A DNA stretch of 64,000 nt from CAZLDI01 sp964558415 (GCA_964558415.1 CAZLDI010000007.1:62001-126000); one strand, 5' to 3'; positions 48,504 to 57,125 are shown, counted from the stretch's first letter. Translations and numbers: made by a program. Notes: generated from the letters alone by a model not told the origin.

Positions 48504-48536
48504 GCCAGCGAACGCTGGCCTGACGGATGCTAGAAT
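48504..48536 (+). promoter_or_regulatory. palindromic operator and -10 box before the [2Fe-2S] ferredoxin gene
   Basis: GCCAGCG-AA-CGCTGGC (48504-48519), perfect 7-bp arms, covers the -35 position of a TAGAAT box at 48531-48536. The ATG at 48545 follows the box by 8 nt. A repressor bound to the palindrome would block this promoter. Confidence 0.55.
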
Positions 48537-48544
48537 CGCACGTG

Positions 48545-48865
48545 ATGGCGAAGGTAACTATCTTGCCCCTGGAAGAGACGGTGGAGGCAGCGCTGGGGCA
48601 GACGATCATGGAGGCGGCCTGGGCGCACGGGCTGTACTGGCCGACGACGTGCGGGGGGCAGGGGATCTGCACGACGTGCGCTTGCACCGTGAACCAAGGT
48701 GCGGAAAACCTGGATGAGATGGGCCGCGCCGAGCGCAAGACTTTGGCAGAGGAGCTTGGAGAAGGCGCCATTCGGGTACGCTCCCTGCGGTTGGCCTGTC
48801 AGGCGCGCGTAAGGGGGGATGTGACGGTCACGAAGCGGGGCGTGCGGCCGGAGGAGCCTGTCTGA
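48545..48865 (+). CDS. [2Fe-2S] ferredoxin
   Basis: 106 residues. Plant-type ferredoxin with ligands in TTCGGQGICTTCACTV and the last Cys in RSLRLACQARV. The N-terminal part (VTILPLEETVEAALGQTIME) is the ubiquitin-like beta-grasp. Spacing C-x5-C-x2-C matches the ferredoxin domain of the cyclase fusion at 32359. Soluble electron carrier. Likely leaderless mRNA with a palindromic operator upstream; the 4Fe-4S ferredoxin gene follows 51 bp downstream. Confidence 0.92.
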   Translation: MAKVTILPLEETVEAALGQTIMEAAWAHGLYWPTTCGGQGICTTCACTVNQGAENLDEMGRAERKTLAEELGEGAIRVRSLRLACQARVRGDVTVTKRGVRPEEPV

Positions 48866-48916
48866 GATTGTCGTGGTTGTCGATGAGGGGTAAAATCGTA
48901 ACGATCAGGGCGTAAT

Positions 48917-49198
48917 ATGACATACGTCATCACGGAACCATGCATCGGGACAAAGGATGCATCCTGCGTGGATGTCTGTCCCGTGGATTGCATCTACACG
49001 AGTGAGGATGATCCACAGTACTACATCGACCCTGACACCTGCATCGACTGCGCGGCGTGCGAGCCTGTCTGTCCCGTGACTGCGATTTTCTTTGAGGACG
49101 ACGTGCCGGAACAGTGGAAGAACTACACCGAGATCAACGCCGAGTGGTTCAAGAACAAAGATACAGGCGGGTTCCGGGCGCGCACTGAGCGCCACTAA
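48917..49198 (+). CDS. 7Fe/8Fe ferredoxin (FdxA-like)
   Basis: 93 residues. First cluster motif CIGTKDASCVDVCPVDCIY (as in [3Fe-4S]/[4Fe-4S] seven-iron ferredoxins), second CIDCAACEPVCPVTAIF. The C-terminal 35 residues (WKNYTEINAEWFKNKDTGGF) are the usual FdxA extension. Low-potential electron carrier in the cytoplasm. A TAAAAT box lies 20 nt upstream of the ATG. It probably supplies or takes electrons for 2-oxo acid or CoA-linked redox enzymes. Confidence 0.94.
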   Translation: MTYVITEPCIGTKDASCVDVCPVDCIYTSEDDPQYYIDPDTCIDCAACEPVCPVTAIFFEDDVPEQWKNYTEINAEWFKNKDTGGFRARTERH

Positions 49199-49204
49199 GC
49201 CATC

Positions 49205-49265
49205 GCCAGCGTTAACAACGCTGTAACGTCTGCTTCTTGACGAATCGCCAAATCGCCTCTATTCT
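49205..49265 (+). promoter_or_regulatory. inverted repeat and promoter of the LysR gene
   Basis: CAGCGTT-AAC-AACGCTG (49207-49223) followed by TTGACG (49237-49242), 17 bp, TATTCT (49260-49265). The palindrome has LysR-box character and could serve autoregulation; it could also terminate the ferredoxin transcript. Confidence 0.45.
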
Positions 49266-49316
49266 CTACTATGCCAGCTATAAACGCCCTTAATAGCTAG
49301 CAGGAGGTTCCGCCCC

Positions 49317-50219
49317 GTGGATTTCGGTCAGGTCGAAGCGTTCGTGCAGGTTGCGGCGCACAAGTCGTTCAGCCGTGCGGCGGAGGTGCTTCAACTAACA
49401 CAGCCATCGATTACCGCGCGTATCCAGACCCTCGAACGAGATCTCGGCGAGGAGTTGTTCGAGCGAGGCGGCCGCGGCGTGCGGCTGACGGACGCCGGGC
49501 TGGCGTTCCTGCCGTTCAGCGACCGGCTGCTCCAGACGCTGCAGGAAGGGCGCGACGCCGTCGACGAGGTGCGGAACGTACAGGCGGGGTCCTTGCGGCT
49601 GGGATCGGCTCCTACGATCTCGACGTACGTGCTGCCGAGCATCCTGCATCGCTTCCGCCAGAGTTACCAGGGCGTTGATGTGGTGATCCGCACCGGGCGG
49701 TCCGAGCAGGTGCTTGCCATGCTACTGGCGGACGAAGTACAGGTCGGGCTTGTACGCTCGCTGACGCACCCCGATGTAGAGAACATCCATCTGTACGACG
49801 ATGAGATCGTGCTCGTGGCCTATCCAAAGCACCGGTTCGCCGAAGACGCTCGAACGACGATCGGGGAGGCGGCGACAGAGCCTATCGTCCTCTTCGATCG
49901 AGGGTCCTCATACTACGGCCTCATCAACAACTTCTTCCGCCAGGCAGAGGTGATACCAAACGTCGCGATGGAGTTGGATTCGCTCGAGGCGACGAAGCGT
50001 ATGGTGGAGGAGGGGCTGGGGATCGCGCTGGTGCCGCTGGTGACGATCGAACGCGAGCTGGATGCCGGCACGCTGGTGCGCATCGACCTGGTGGACGCGG
50101 AACCGATCCAGCGGCCGATCTCGCTAATCCACCGCAGGCACAGGAAGCGGCCACGGACTGTGGAGGCGTACATCGATGCGGTGGTTGAGATGTACAACGT
50201 GAGTGTGGCCGCAAAGTAG
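49317..50219 (+). CDS. LysR-family transcriptional regulator
   Basis: 300 residues, GTG start with an AGGAGGT site. Winged HTH at residues 1-60: FGQVEAFVQVAAHKSFSRAA and LQLTQPSITARIQTLERDLG. The effector domain begins at about residue 88 (GSLRLGSAPTISTYVLPSIL) with two periplasmic-binding-like lobes. It senses an unknown small molecule and acts at T-N11-A boxes. It sits between the two ferredoxin genes and the ArsC-like gene, all on the same strand; either could be its target. Confidence 0.93.
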   Translation: MDFGQVEAFVQVAAHKSFSRAAEVLQLTQPSITARIQTLERDLGEELFERGGRGVRLTDAGLAFLPFSDRLLQTLQEGRDAVDEVRNVQAGSLRLGSAPTISTYVLPSILHRFRQSYQGVDVVIRTGRSEQVLAMLLADEVQVGLVRSLTHPDVENIHLYDDEIVLVAYPKHRFAEDARTTIGEAATEPIVLFDRGSSYYGLINNFFRQAEVIPNVAMELDSLEATKRMVEEGLGIALVPLVTIERELDAGTLVRIDLVDAEPIQRPISLIHRRHRKRPRTVEAYIDAVVEMYNVSVAAK

Positions 50220-50249
50220 CGCCAACGCCAGGGCGATTTTACAGCCACG

Positions 50250-50600
50250 ATGGATGCTGAATTTTATCTAAAGCGGGGGTGAAGCACCTGTAGTCAGGCG
50301 AAGGAGTTCCTTTCGCTATATGGCGTGATGGTGCGGGAGCGGGACTTCTTCCAAGAGCCACTGAACGAGGCGGAGCTGCGCGAGCTGCTGGGCGCGACGC
50401 CGCCGGCGGAAGCCTTCGCGTGGCGGAGCCCGCGGGCGAAGGAGATGGGGCTGGATCCAGCCAATCCCCCGGCGGACGGGGAGCTGGTGCGGATGATGCT
50501 GGAGGTGCCGTATCTGTTGCGGCGTCCGGTGATTCGGATCGAGAGAGAGACGGTGTTCGGGTTCGACCGAGAGCGACTGGAGGGGCTGCTGCGGCGTTAG
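50250..50600 (+). CDS. ArsC/Spx-like thioredoxin-fold protein with in-frame UGA: candidate selenoprotein
   Basis: From the ATG at 50250 the frame reads MDAEFYLKRG, then TGA (50280-50282), then STCSQAKEFLSLYGVMVRER. Relatives have a C-x-x-C or CSTC motif exactly here, so the UGA replaces the first, catalytic Cys (position 11), leaving Cys14. Downstream, EPLNEAELRELL, WRSPRAKEMGLD and the final RRPVIRIE are classic for the arsenate reductase/Spx-like family; the total is 116 residues, a normal length. GCGAAGG (50298-50304) pairs with CCTTTCGC (50309-50316), one U bulged, around the loop AGUU; the loop starts 22 nt after UGA, within the range described for bacterial SECIS elements. Read as a stop, the gene could only start at 50325 or later and would lack the active site. 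Confidence 0.75.
50298..50316 (+). promoter_or_regulatory. SECIS-like hairpin within the ArsC-like gene
   Basis: Seven base pairs with a single bulged U at 50311 and loop AGUU. Bacterial SECIS elements are described as short hairpins with a G among the first two loop bases, located about 16-37 nt after the UGA; this hairpin meets both criteria. Confidence 0.6.
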
Positions 50601-50636
50601 GGGGCTTCGCCGGCGGTCCTAGACTCGGCTGCGACC

Positions 50637-51488
50637 CTACGAAGCGACCTCGCTCCGAATCTCCTTGAGGATTTGGACGTTGGCAGCATCCGGCCCTTCG
50701 TTGTCGAAGCCGGGGACTTCGAGTAGGAAAGGGACCTCGGCGAATGCGGGGTGGGAGAGGAGGTTCGCGAAGCCGTCGCGACCGATGTGGCCGTCGCCGA
50801 TGTTCTCGTGGCGGTCGATGCCGCCAGCGAGCGGACACTTCGAGTCGTTGGCGTGGACGGCGACGAGGCGCTCGAGGCCGATCTCGCGGTCGAACTCGTC
50901 CATCGCGGAGTCGAGGCCCGGACGGGTCTTCACGTCATAACCAGCGGCGAACGAGTGCTGCGTATCCAGGCAGACTTTGACGCGAGGCGAGCCAGCCTCG
51001 CGAGCGATCTTGCCGAGCTCGGAGAACCGGGAGCCGATCGCGCCGCCCATGCCGGCGCTGTTCTCAAGGATGAGCCAGGTGTCTTCCGGCGTTGCGTCGA
51101 TCACGCGCCGGACGTAGCCGGTGACCTGGGCGACCCGAGCGTCGTAACCGGCGCCCTTGTGCGAGCCGAGGTGGAAGATGACGCCCTTCGCGCCGAGCAG
51201 AGAGGCGGCCTTCATCTCCGCGACGAGCGCGTCGTACGACTTCGCGAGCAAGTCGGGCTTATCGGAGGCTAAGTTCACCAAGTAGAGGCCGTGGATGAAG
51301 GCGGGCTCGATGGCGGTCTCGGCGACCTTAGCCCGATAGGCGGTGAGTTCGTCATTGCCGAAGGTCTTCCGGCGCCAGGCCTGGGGGGCGCCGCAGAAGA
51401 TCTGGACGGCTTCAGCGCCCATCTCGGCCGCGCGCTCGATGCCCTTGTCGACGCCGCCGGAGGTCTTGACGTGCGCACCAATTTTCAT
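50637..51488 (-). CDS. nfo: endonuclease IV (AP endonuclease)
   Basis: Cleaves DNA 5' of abasic sites in base excision repair. 283 residues in a TIM barrel with the Zn-binding motifs: IGAHVKTSGG, FIHGLYLVNLA, LGSHKGAG, LILENSAG, VCLDTQHSFAAGYD, VHANDSKCPLAGGIDRHENI (three metal ligands) and FLLEVPG. All ligand positions are present. Monocistronic; a degraded R2 repeat lies just upstream at 51521-51575. Works in the same pathway as MutM at 16142. Confidence 0.95.
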   Translation of the reverse strand: MKIGAHVKTSGGVDKGIERAAEMGAEAVQIFCGAPQAWRRKTFGNDELTAYRAKVAETAIEPAFIHGLYLVNLASDKPDLLAKSYDALVAEMKAASLLGAKGVIFHLGSHKGAGYDARVAQVTGYVRRVIDATPEDTWLILENSAGMGGAIGSRFSELGKIAREAGSPRVKVCLDTQHSFAAGYDVKTRPGLDSAMDEFDREIGLERLVAVHANDSKCPLAGGIDRHENIGDGHIGRDGFANLLSHPAFAEVPFLLEVPGFDNEGPDAANVQILKEIRSEVAS

Positions 51489-51520
51489 GGGGGGAGTATA
51501 TCAGTGAGGCAGATTTCAGC

Positions 51521-51575
51521 GCCCCGCTCGTCCTTCGAGAGCCTCCCTCCTGAGGCAGGCAGGCAGGATGGGCGC
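51521..51575. repeat. degraded R2 repeat
   Basis: CGCTCGTCCTTCGAGAGCCT ... CAGGATGGGCG with an inserted GGCAGGCAGGCA stretch in the centre. Confidence 0.5.
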
Positions 51576-51591
51576 CTGTACGGTCATCGGC

Positions 51592-53055
51592 CTATAGACG
51601 CTCCGCCGCCGCCCGTAGGTCCGAGCGAAAGTCGGGATGGGCGATTGCGATCAGCTCCGCGGCACGCTGGCGGTGATTCTTCCCCCAGAGGCGGGCGATG
51701 CCGTATTCCGTGACGATGGTGTCTGCAAAGAAGCGAGGGACCGTGATGATGGAACCGGCATCATGATGGGCAACTATGCGAGAGACCGCGCCAGCAAGGG
51801 CCGTAGAAGGCAGAAGGGTAATGGCGCGACCGCCCTTGGACATCGCAGCACCGATCTGGAACTCCGGCTGCCCACCCGACCCGTTGATCATGCGAGGCCC
51901 GAATACGCTCTCAGAGTTGATCTGGCCGATGAGATCGATCGAGAGAGAGTTGTTCATCGCGTAGAAGTTTTCGTTTTGAGAGATTGTGCGAAGGTCCAAG
52001 ACGTAGTCGGTGTCACGGACCTCAAATTTCGGGTTGTTGGTGACTATTTTGAGGTCTTCGCTGTCAGAGCCGGACCACGCCGCGGCGATCGCCTTACCGG
52101 GATGAAGGGTCTTTCTCAGGCCATTGATGACGCCGGCTTCGACAAGCCTGGGAATGCCGGGGGCGACCATCTCCGAGTGCAAGCCAAGGTCTTGCTTGTT
52201 GTCGAAGGCACCGGTACGGGCGAGGTACATGCTGGGCTCCCCCGCGCCAATCTGGATCGTCGCGCCGTCCGGCACCAGACCCCCAACGTAACCGCAGATC
52301 GTCTTCGCGACATCGGGCGGCTCCGCGAGGCCCAGCAGGCGGCGCACCTGTTCCGGGGGCAGGCGGGTCATGATGGGCCCAACGACGATCAGGCGGTCCA
52401 TGTCTTCACCAAGCTCATCGATGATGCCGAGGTATGCGGCGCGCGCATCTTCATCCTCGACGCGGCGCAGCCAGGCCTCGACGAGGCCGCGCGTGATCTG
52501 CACGGGCGGAACCTCTACGAAGGCGGTGACCTCGGAAACGTGGACGCGGTTGTCGCCGCAGACGGGCCGCAGGCCGGCGTCTACCTCAGCGATGACTGTG
52601 CGCGAGCGGCGGGTATAGGAGCGCTTGTTCCAGTTGTGCGCTCCGAACGCCACGTATCCGCCGTCGTCAGGCGGCGTGACGGAGACCAGGAAAACGTCGA
52701 CCGCGCGCCGTTCCGTTCTCTCTTCCTCAGTCTCTTTGCCGGCGAGAGAGAAGAGGTTCGGGAGGTAGGTGGCGCGACCTTCGTCGACGGCGTGGCGGGC
52801 GAAGTCGCCGATGAAAAGCTCGAATTCTACGCGAAAGGTCTGCTCGTGGCCGGGCTGGAACCAGCCGGGATCAGCCAGCGGTGTGGTTACGCGGAGGTCG
52901 ATCGAGACGCCGTTTCCGGTGCAGTGGCGGAAGAGCGCGCCGGGCAGAACGCGCGGCCCGGCGAGGGGGATCACCACCAGATCGCCCGCTTTCACGAGCT
53001 TCATGGCGTCCTCAGCCGGGGCGAGGCGCCTGTTGTATTCTTCGCGCCAGTCCAT
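51592..53055 (-). CDS. acetyl-CoA hydrolase/transferase family (class I CoA-transferase)
   Basis: 487 residues, two Rossmann-like halves. AMKLVKAGDLVVIPLAGPRV starts the N-terminal half; the C-terminal half has ICGYVGGLVPDGATIQIGAG, LGLHSEMVAPGIPRLVEAGV and GSGGQPEFQIGAAMS. The catalytic Glu that forms the CoA thioester is expected in the ENFYAMNNSLSIDLIGQINSE region. 4-hydroxybutyrate CoA-transferase-like enzymes share this arrangement; an acetyl-CoA hydrolase role is also possible. Start at 53055. Confidence 0.88.
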   Translation of the reverse strand: MDWREEYNRRLAPAEDAMKLVKAGDLVVIPLAGPRVLPGALFRHCTGNGVSIDLRVTTPLADPGWFQPGHEQTFRVEFELFIGDFARHAVDEGRATYLPNLFSLAGKETEEERTERRAVDVFLVSVTPPDDGGYVAFGAHNWNKRSYTRRSRTVIAEVDAGLRPVCGDNRVHVSEVTAFVEVPPVQITRGLVEAWLRRVEDEDARAAYLGIIDELGEDMDRLIVVGPIMTRLPPEQVRRLLGLAEPPDVAKTICGYVGGLVPDGATIQIGAGEPSMYLARTGAFDNKQDLGLHSEMVAPGIPRLVEAGVINGLRKTLHPGKAIAAAWSGSDSEDLKIVTNNPKFEVRDTDYVLDLRTISQNENFYAMNNSLSIDLIGQINSESVFGPRMINGSGGQPEFQIGAAMSKGGRAITLLPSTALAGAVSRIVAHHDAGSIITVPRFFADTIVTEYGIARLWGKNHRQRAAELIAIAHPDFRSDLRAAAERL

Positions 53056-53241
53056 GGGGGGCTTCTCCTTCCGGATTGCGTCCCATTATCGCGAGGGATG
53101 CCACGTGTGCCAAGACGCATGAAGAAGCGCCAGCCCGAGGACCTCCAGGGTCTTGGGGGACGCAGAGCCGCGCAACAGCGTGGACTCGTATACGTCTACA
53201 GAGATAAAATGACACACGCAGCGACCGAACCAGGAGCCCTA

Positions 53242-53652
53242 GTGCCAGATAAACTCCACCAGGAGATCGACGAGCTTCTTGCGAGCCTCGACACGTTCCC
53301 GAAGAAGAAGGCGGCCTGGCGTCGGGCGGTGTCCGCGACCGGTGCCTTCTTCCTCGACGTGGGCGATATGGTCAGTTCTATCCCATTGCCCCGGCTCTCG
53401 GCCGGGCACATCTTGCTCATCGCGATTCTGGTCATCGTCCTGTTCTACCTGGCCGGGCCGGACGGTGGTATTACGCGCTGGGTGATCGCGGGAGCGATTC
53501 TGGTGTTCATAGCCGCGTTCGCGTGGTCGCTGCGGAGGAACTCGCCGGGCGGACGGTCGCAGCGGAAGTACTGGCGCGACAAGCCGATTGACCTGCGTCC
53601 CGGGCAAGACGGCGGGCTGCGATCGTGGTGGAACCGCCGGGGCCGGCGCTAA
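53242..53652 (+). CDS. two-helix membrane protein of unknown function
   Basis: 136 residues from GTG 53242, which has AGGAG five nt upstream (the ATG at 53209 overlaps a TAAAAT box and is less likely). Amphipathic N-terminus (KLHQEIDELLASLDTFPKKK), membrane helices at about 53-71 (HILLIAILVIVLFYLAG) and 78-96 (WVIAGAILVFIAAFAW), then a basic tail (RRNSPGGRSQRKYWRDK, SWWNRRGRR). The pattern resembles small membrane proteins of Chloroflexota and cyanobacteria, function unknown. Confidence 0.65.
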   Translation: MPDKLHQEIDELLASLDTFPKKKAAWRRAVSATGAFFLDVGDMVSSIPLPRLSAGHILLIAILVIVLFYLAGPDGGITRWVIAGAILVFIAAFAWSLRRNSPGGRSQRKYWRDKPIDLRPGQDGGLRSWWNRRGRR

Positions 53653-53656
53653 TCGT

Positions 53657-54985
53657 TTGACAAACCGTCGCAGGCAGATCCTAGCCGGCGTGGCAGGTTT
53701 TGCGCTACTGATACCGCTTGGGTCCTGCGGTGATGCTGGCCATGAGCCACAGGCGACGGAGTCTCCCTCCCAAAGTCCCTCATCGTCTGCAAGCGATGCC
53801 CCGAAGCCAACGCCCGGCCTGGGCGCGCCAGAGTTCGACGCCGCGGCCGCGGTTGAACATGCGCGGATGCTTTCGGTGGAGATCGGCGTGCGCGCGGCTG
53901 GCAGTGAGGGCGAGCGGCAGGGTGCGGAGTACATCCGGGACGAGCTGGCGAGCTACGGCTACGTGACAGCTATGCAGCCGTTCCCGTTCGATACTTTCGT
54001 GGACCACAGCACGTTGGATATGGTGTCGCCACAGGTGCAGACGCTCGCCGTCGCCGCGATGTCAAGCAGCATCGAAGGGGCTGTAGAGGCGGACGTGGCG
54101 TACGCGGGGCTGGGAGCGGAGAGCGATTACCCGGCCCGCATCGACGGCAAGATCGCGCTGGTGAAGCGAGGGGTGCTGTTCTTCAGCCAGAAGGTGGCGA
54201 ACGCGTTCAACGCAGGCGCCGTGGCGGTGGTGGTGTACAACAACGAGCCGGGCATCTTCGGCGGACAATTGAGCGAGCAGAGCGCCATCCCGACGGCAAG
54301 CATCTCCAGGGAGGATGGAGAGATGCTCCGCGACCTTATCGAAAACGCCGCCAACCCGCAACCGGTAAGGCTGCGCCTGAACCTGGACCAGGAGACGGTG
54401 AAGTCGCAATCGCAGAACGTCACGGCCTATCCCCCGGATCACACGTGCCGGATCGTGGTCGGGGCGCATTATGACTCGGTGTCAGCCGGGCCGGGGGCGA
54501 ACGACAACGCCTCGGGCACCAGCGTGGCGATTGAGATCGCGCGGGCGCTGGCGGCGGACGGCGGCTTTGACGACGTGTGCTTCGCGCTTTTCGGGGCCGA
54601 GGAGGCGGGCCTGCTGGGCAGCCGCTGGTACGTGGAGCAGTTGACGGAGCCGGAGAAGTTGATCATCGAGGCGATGCTGAACTTCGACATGCTGGCCGTG
54701 GGCGATGAATGGCCGCTGGTGGGCTCTGACGCGATCAAGGACATCGCAATGGAAGCGGCGGAGAAGCTGGGGTTAGACTACAGCCTGATGAGCGCGCTGC
54801 CTGATGGTGCGGGGAGCGATCACGCGCCGTTCATCCAGGCGGGTATCCCGGCGATCCTGTTCAACTGCTTCTGCGACGAGCACTACCACACGAAGGACGA
54901 CAGCTTCGAGTTCCTTAAGGAGGAGCGTCTGCGCGAGGCCGGCGCGCTGGGGATGCAGGTCATAGGCCGTATCCTCGCCGGATAG
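53657..54985 (+). CDS. M28-family metallopeptidase, lipoprotein
   Basis: Exported Zn aminopeptidase of about 442 residues. Signal peptide ILAGVAGFALLIPLGSCGD ends in a lipobox (L-G-S-C). A Ser/Pro linker follows. A PA-type insertion (about 120-230) precedes the catalytic part, with Zn ligands in VGAHYDSV, GANDNASG, FGAEEAGLLG, NFDML and DHAPF. TTG at 53657 is the likely start; the frame is open further upstream within the preceding gene. It probably trims peptides outside the membrane. 28 bp before a LysM lipoprotein gene. Confidence 0.88.
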   Translation: MTNRRRQILAGVAGFALLIPLGSCGDAGHEPQATESPSQSPSSSASDAPKPTPGLGAPEFDAAAAVEHARMLSVEIGVRAAGSEGERQGAEYIRDELASYGYVTAMQPFPFDTFVDHSTLDMVSPQVQTLAVAAMSSSIEGAVEADVAYAGLGAESDYPARIDGKIALVKRGVLFFSQKVANAFNAGAVAVVVYNNEPGIFGGQLSEQSAIPTASISREDGEMLRDLIENAANPQPVRLRLNLDQETVKSQSQNVTAYPPDHTCRIVVGAHYDSVSAGPGANDNASGTSVAIEIARALAADGGFDDVCFALFGAEEAGLLGSRWYVEQLTEPEKLIIEAMLNFDMLAVGDEWPLVGSDAIKDIAMEAAEKLGLDYSLMSALPDGAGSDHAPFIQAGIPAILFNCFCDEHYHTKDDSFEFLKEERLREAGALGMQVIGRILAG

Positions 54986-55012
54986 TTGCCCACGGCTCCG
55001 GCATACGTTAGT

Positions 55013-55447
55013 ATGCCCGCGAAGGAGACGATGACGCCCCCCAAGATTCTGACTCCGTTGCTCCTGGCACTCGTCGCGCTGCCTGGCCTTGTGGCGGCGT
55101 GCGGCGGTGGTGAAGACGACTCCAGTTTCCGCCCCGGCGCGCTCACGGACCCCGGCGACGTGCCAACCGCGACGCCGTGGGAGGAGGCTCCTGAGATCAT
55201 CATCATCGATCCTAACGCCATCATCCCCGTCGGGCCGGAGGCGACGCCGGTGCCGACGACACCCGGCGGCGAGCCGGGCGAATGCGGCCCGAAGTACACA
55301 GTCGCGTCCGGCGACAACTTCTCGTCGATCGCGGAGAAGTGCGGCGTCACCACGCAAGGCATCGTGGACGCGAACCCGGGTGTGGACCCGCGTACGCTGC
55401 ACATCGGGGACGTGATCAATATTCCCCAGAGCATGACCAGCCAGTAG
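55013..55447 (+). CDS. LysM-domain lipoprotein
   Basis: 144 residues from the ATG at 55013; ATG 55031, with AAGGAG very close, is the alternative. Signal TPLLLALVALPGLVAACGGG has the lipobox V-A-A-C. After a Pro/Thr/Asp linker a single LysM domain (about 95-140) has KYTVASGDNFSSIAEKCGVT and GVDPRTLHIGDVINIP. Such domains bind peptidoglycan or other GlcNAc polymers, so the protein stays at the cell surface. Its stop lies in an 18-bp tandem repeat (55440-55477). Confidence 0.88.
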   Translation: MPAKETMTPPKILTPLLLALVALPGLVAACGGGEDDSSFRPGALTDPGDVPTATPWEEAPEIIIIDPNAIIPVGPEATPVPTTPGGEPGECGPKYTVASGDNFSSIAEKCGVTTQGIVDANPGVDPRTLHIGDVINIPQSMTSQ

Positions 55448-55477
55448 GCGACCCACGACCAGTAGGCGACCCACGAC
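55440..55477. repeat. 18-bp tandem duplication at a gene end
   Basis: CCAGTAGGCGACCCACGA occurs twice in a row; the first copy includes the stop codon of the LysM gene. Confidence 0.75.
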
Positions 55478-55559
55478 CGCGGTTGCCCGCGATTCGTGCG
55501 CTATGCTAACATCGGCGCGCGGCGGCTCCGGCAATCGAAGTCGCCTATAGCTCAGACGT

Positions 55560-57125
55560 ATGGCTATCGAAGACAAGAAGGCTACCGACCGTTTGGCGGA
55601 GCTTGCTCGCGTCAAGGAGCAAGGTCGCCTAGGCGGCGGCGCGGAGCGCATCGAGGCGCAGCACGGGCGCGGCAAGCTGACGGCGCGTGAGCGGCTGAAC
55701 ATCCTGCTGGACGAGGGGAGCTTCGACGAGTTCGACGCCCTGGCAACCCACCGATCGACCGAGTTCGGGCTGGATAAGCAGAAGGTTCACGGGGACGCAG
55801 TGGTGACGGGCTACGGCAAGATCGAAGGGCGGCCGGTGTACGTCTATTCGCAGGACTTTACGGTGCTCGGGGGGTCACTTTCGGAGGTGGCGGGGGAGAA
55901 GGTCTGCAAGGTGATGGACCTAGCGCTGCGCAATGGCGCGCCGGTGATAGGGGTGAACGACGGCGGTGGGGCCCGCATCCAGGAGGGCGTGGTCTCGCTG
56001 AAGGGATACGGGGAGATCTTCACGCGGAACGTGATCGCCTCGGGAGTCGTACCGCAGATATCGGTGATCATGGGCCCGTCGGCGGGCGGGGCGGTGTATT
56101 CGCCGGCGATAACGGACTTCATCTTCATGAAGCAGGGCAGCGGCCAGATGTACATCACCGGTCCGGACGTAGTGCGCGCGGTGACTCAAGAAGACGTGAC
56201 GCATGAGGAGCTGGGTGGAGCGCAGGTGCACAGCAGCCGCACGGGTGTCGCGCATTTCAGCGTGGAAGGCGAAGAAGAGTGCCTGCAGGAAGTGCGGCGC
56301 CTGATATCGTTCCTGCCGCTGAACAACATGGAGGACCCGCCGTACCAGGAGCCCGCGGACCTGCCCGACCGCCTTTGTAACGAGATGGCGAAGCTGGTAC
56401 CGGAGGACTCGAGTAAGCCGTACGACGTCCACACGGTGATCGAGGCGATCCTGGACGACGGCGACTTCATGGAGGTGCACGCGGCATGGGCGCGCAGTAT
56501 CACCGTCGGTCTCGGTCGGATGAACGGGCGAGTAGTGGGGATAGTGGCAAACAACCCGATGAGCATGGCGGGCGTGCTGGACGTGGACTCGTCGCGCAAG
56601 GGGGCGCGCTTCGTGCGCTTCTGTGATGCGTTCAACATCCCTATCGTGACGCTGGTGGACGTGCCCGGCTATTTGCCCGGGACGGCCCAGGAGTACGGCG
56701 GCATTATCGTGCACGGGGCGAAGCTGCTGTACGCGTACGCGGAGGCGACGGTGCCCAAGGTGACGGTGATCCTGCGCAAGGACTACGGCGGGGCGTACCT
56801 GGTGATGGGATCGAAGCACCTGCGCGCGGACGTCAATTACGCCTGGCCCGGCGCGGAGATCGCGGTGACGGGGCCGGACGCGGCGGCGAACATCATCTTT
56901 CGGCGCGAGATTGAGGCGGCGCAGGACCCGGACGCGCGCCGGAAGGAGCTGATCGAGGACTACCGGCGGAACTTCGCGAACCCGTACATCGCGGCATCGC
57001 GGGGGTTCATCGATGACGTGATAGACCCAAAGGAGACGCGGATCAAGGTGATCCGGGCGCTGGAGATGCTGCAGAACAAGACGGACAGCAACCCGCCGAA
57101 GAAGCACGGGAACATCCCGTTGTAG
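55560..57125 (+). CDS. acyl-CoA carboxylase beta subunit / transcarboxylase 12S subunit
   Basis: 521-residue carboxyltransferase handling a CoA ester such as methylmalonyl-CoA or propionyl-CoA. Crotonase-like halves: N-terminal KLTARERLNILLDEGSFDEF and GGSLSEVAGEKVCKVMDLAL, with GPSAGGAVYSPAITDF; C-terminal DVPGYLPGTAQEYGGIIVHG and KDYGGAYLVMGSKHL. The two oxyanion glycine loops are present. Downstream are a 5S-like carboxyltransferase and a biotin carrier, the subunit set of transcarboxylase; no biotin carboxylase gene is present. Confidence 0.92.
   Translation: MAIEDKKATDRLAELARVKEQGRLGGGAERIEAQHGRGKLTARERLNILLDEGSFDEFDALATHRSTEFGLDKQKVHGDAVVTGYGKIEGRPVYVYSQDFTVLGGSLSEVAGEKVCKVMDLALRNGAPVIGVNDGGGARIQEGVVSLKGYGEIFTRNVIASGVVPQISVIMGPSAGGAVYSPAITDFIFMKQGSGQMYITGPDVVRAVTQEDVTHEELGGAQVHSSRTGVAHFSVEGEEECLQEVRRLISFLPLNNMEDPPYQEPADLPDRLCNEMAKLVPEDSSKPYDVHTVIEAILDDGDFMEVHAAWARSITVGLGRMNGRVVGIVANNPMSMAGVLDVDSSRKGARFVRFCDAFNIPIVTLVDVPGYLPGTAQEYGGIIVHGAKLLYAYAEATVPKVTVILRKDYGGAYLVMGSKHLRADVNYAWPGAEIAVTGPDAAANIIFRREIEAAQDPDARRKELIEDYRRNFANPYIAASRGFIDDVIDPKETRIKVIRALEMLQNKTDSNPPKKHGNIPL

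Noticed and set aside
51637..53208. Long plus-strand frame before the small membrane gene at 53242
   Set aside because: Antisense to the acetyl-CoA hydrolase-family gene; only the part from 53242 has protein-like character and a ribosome binding site.
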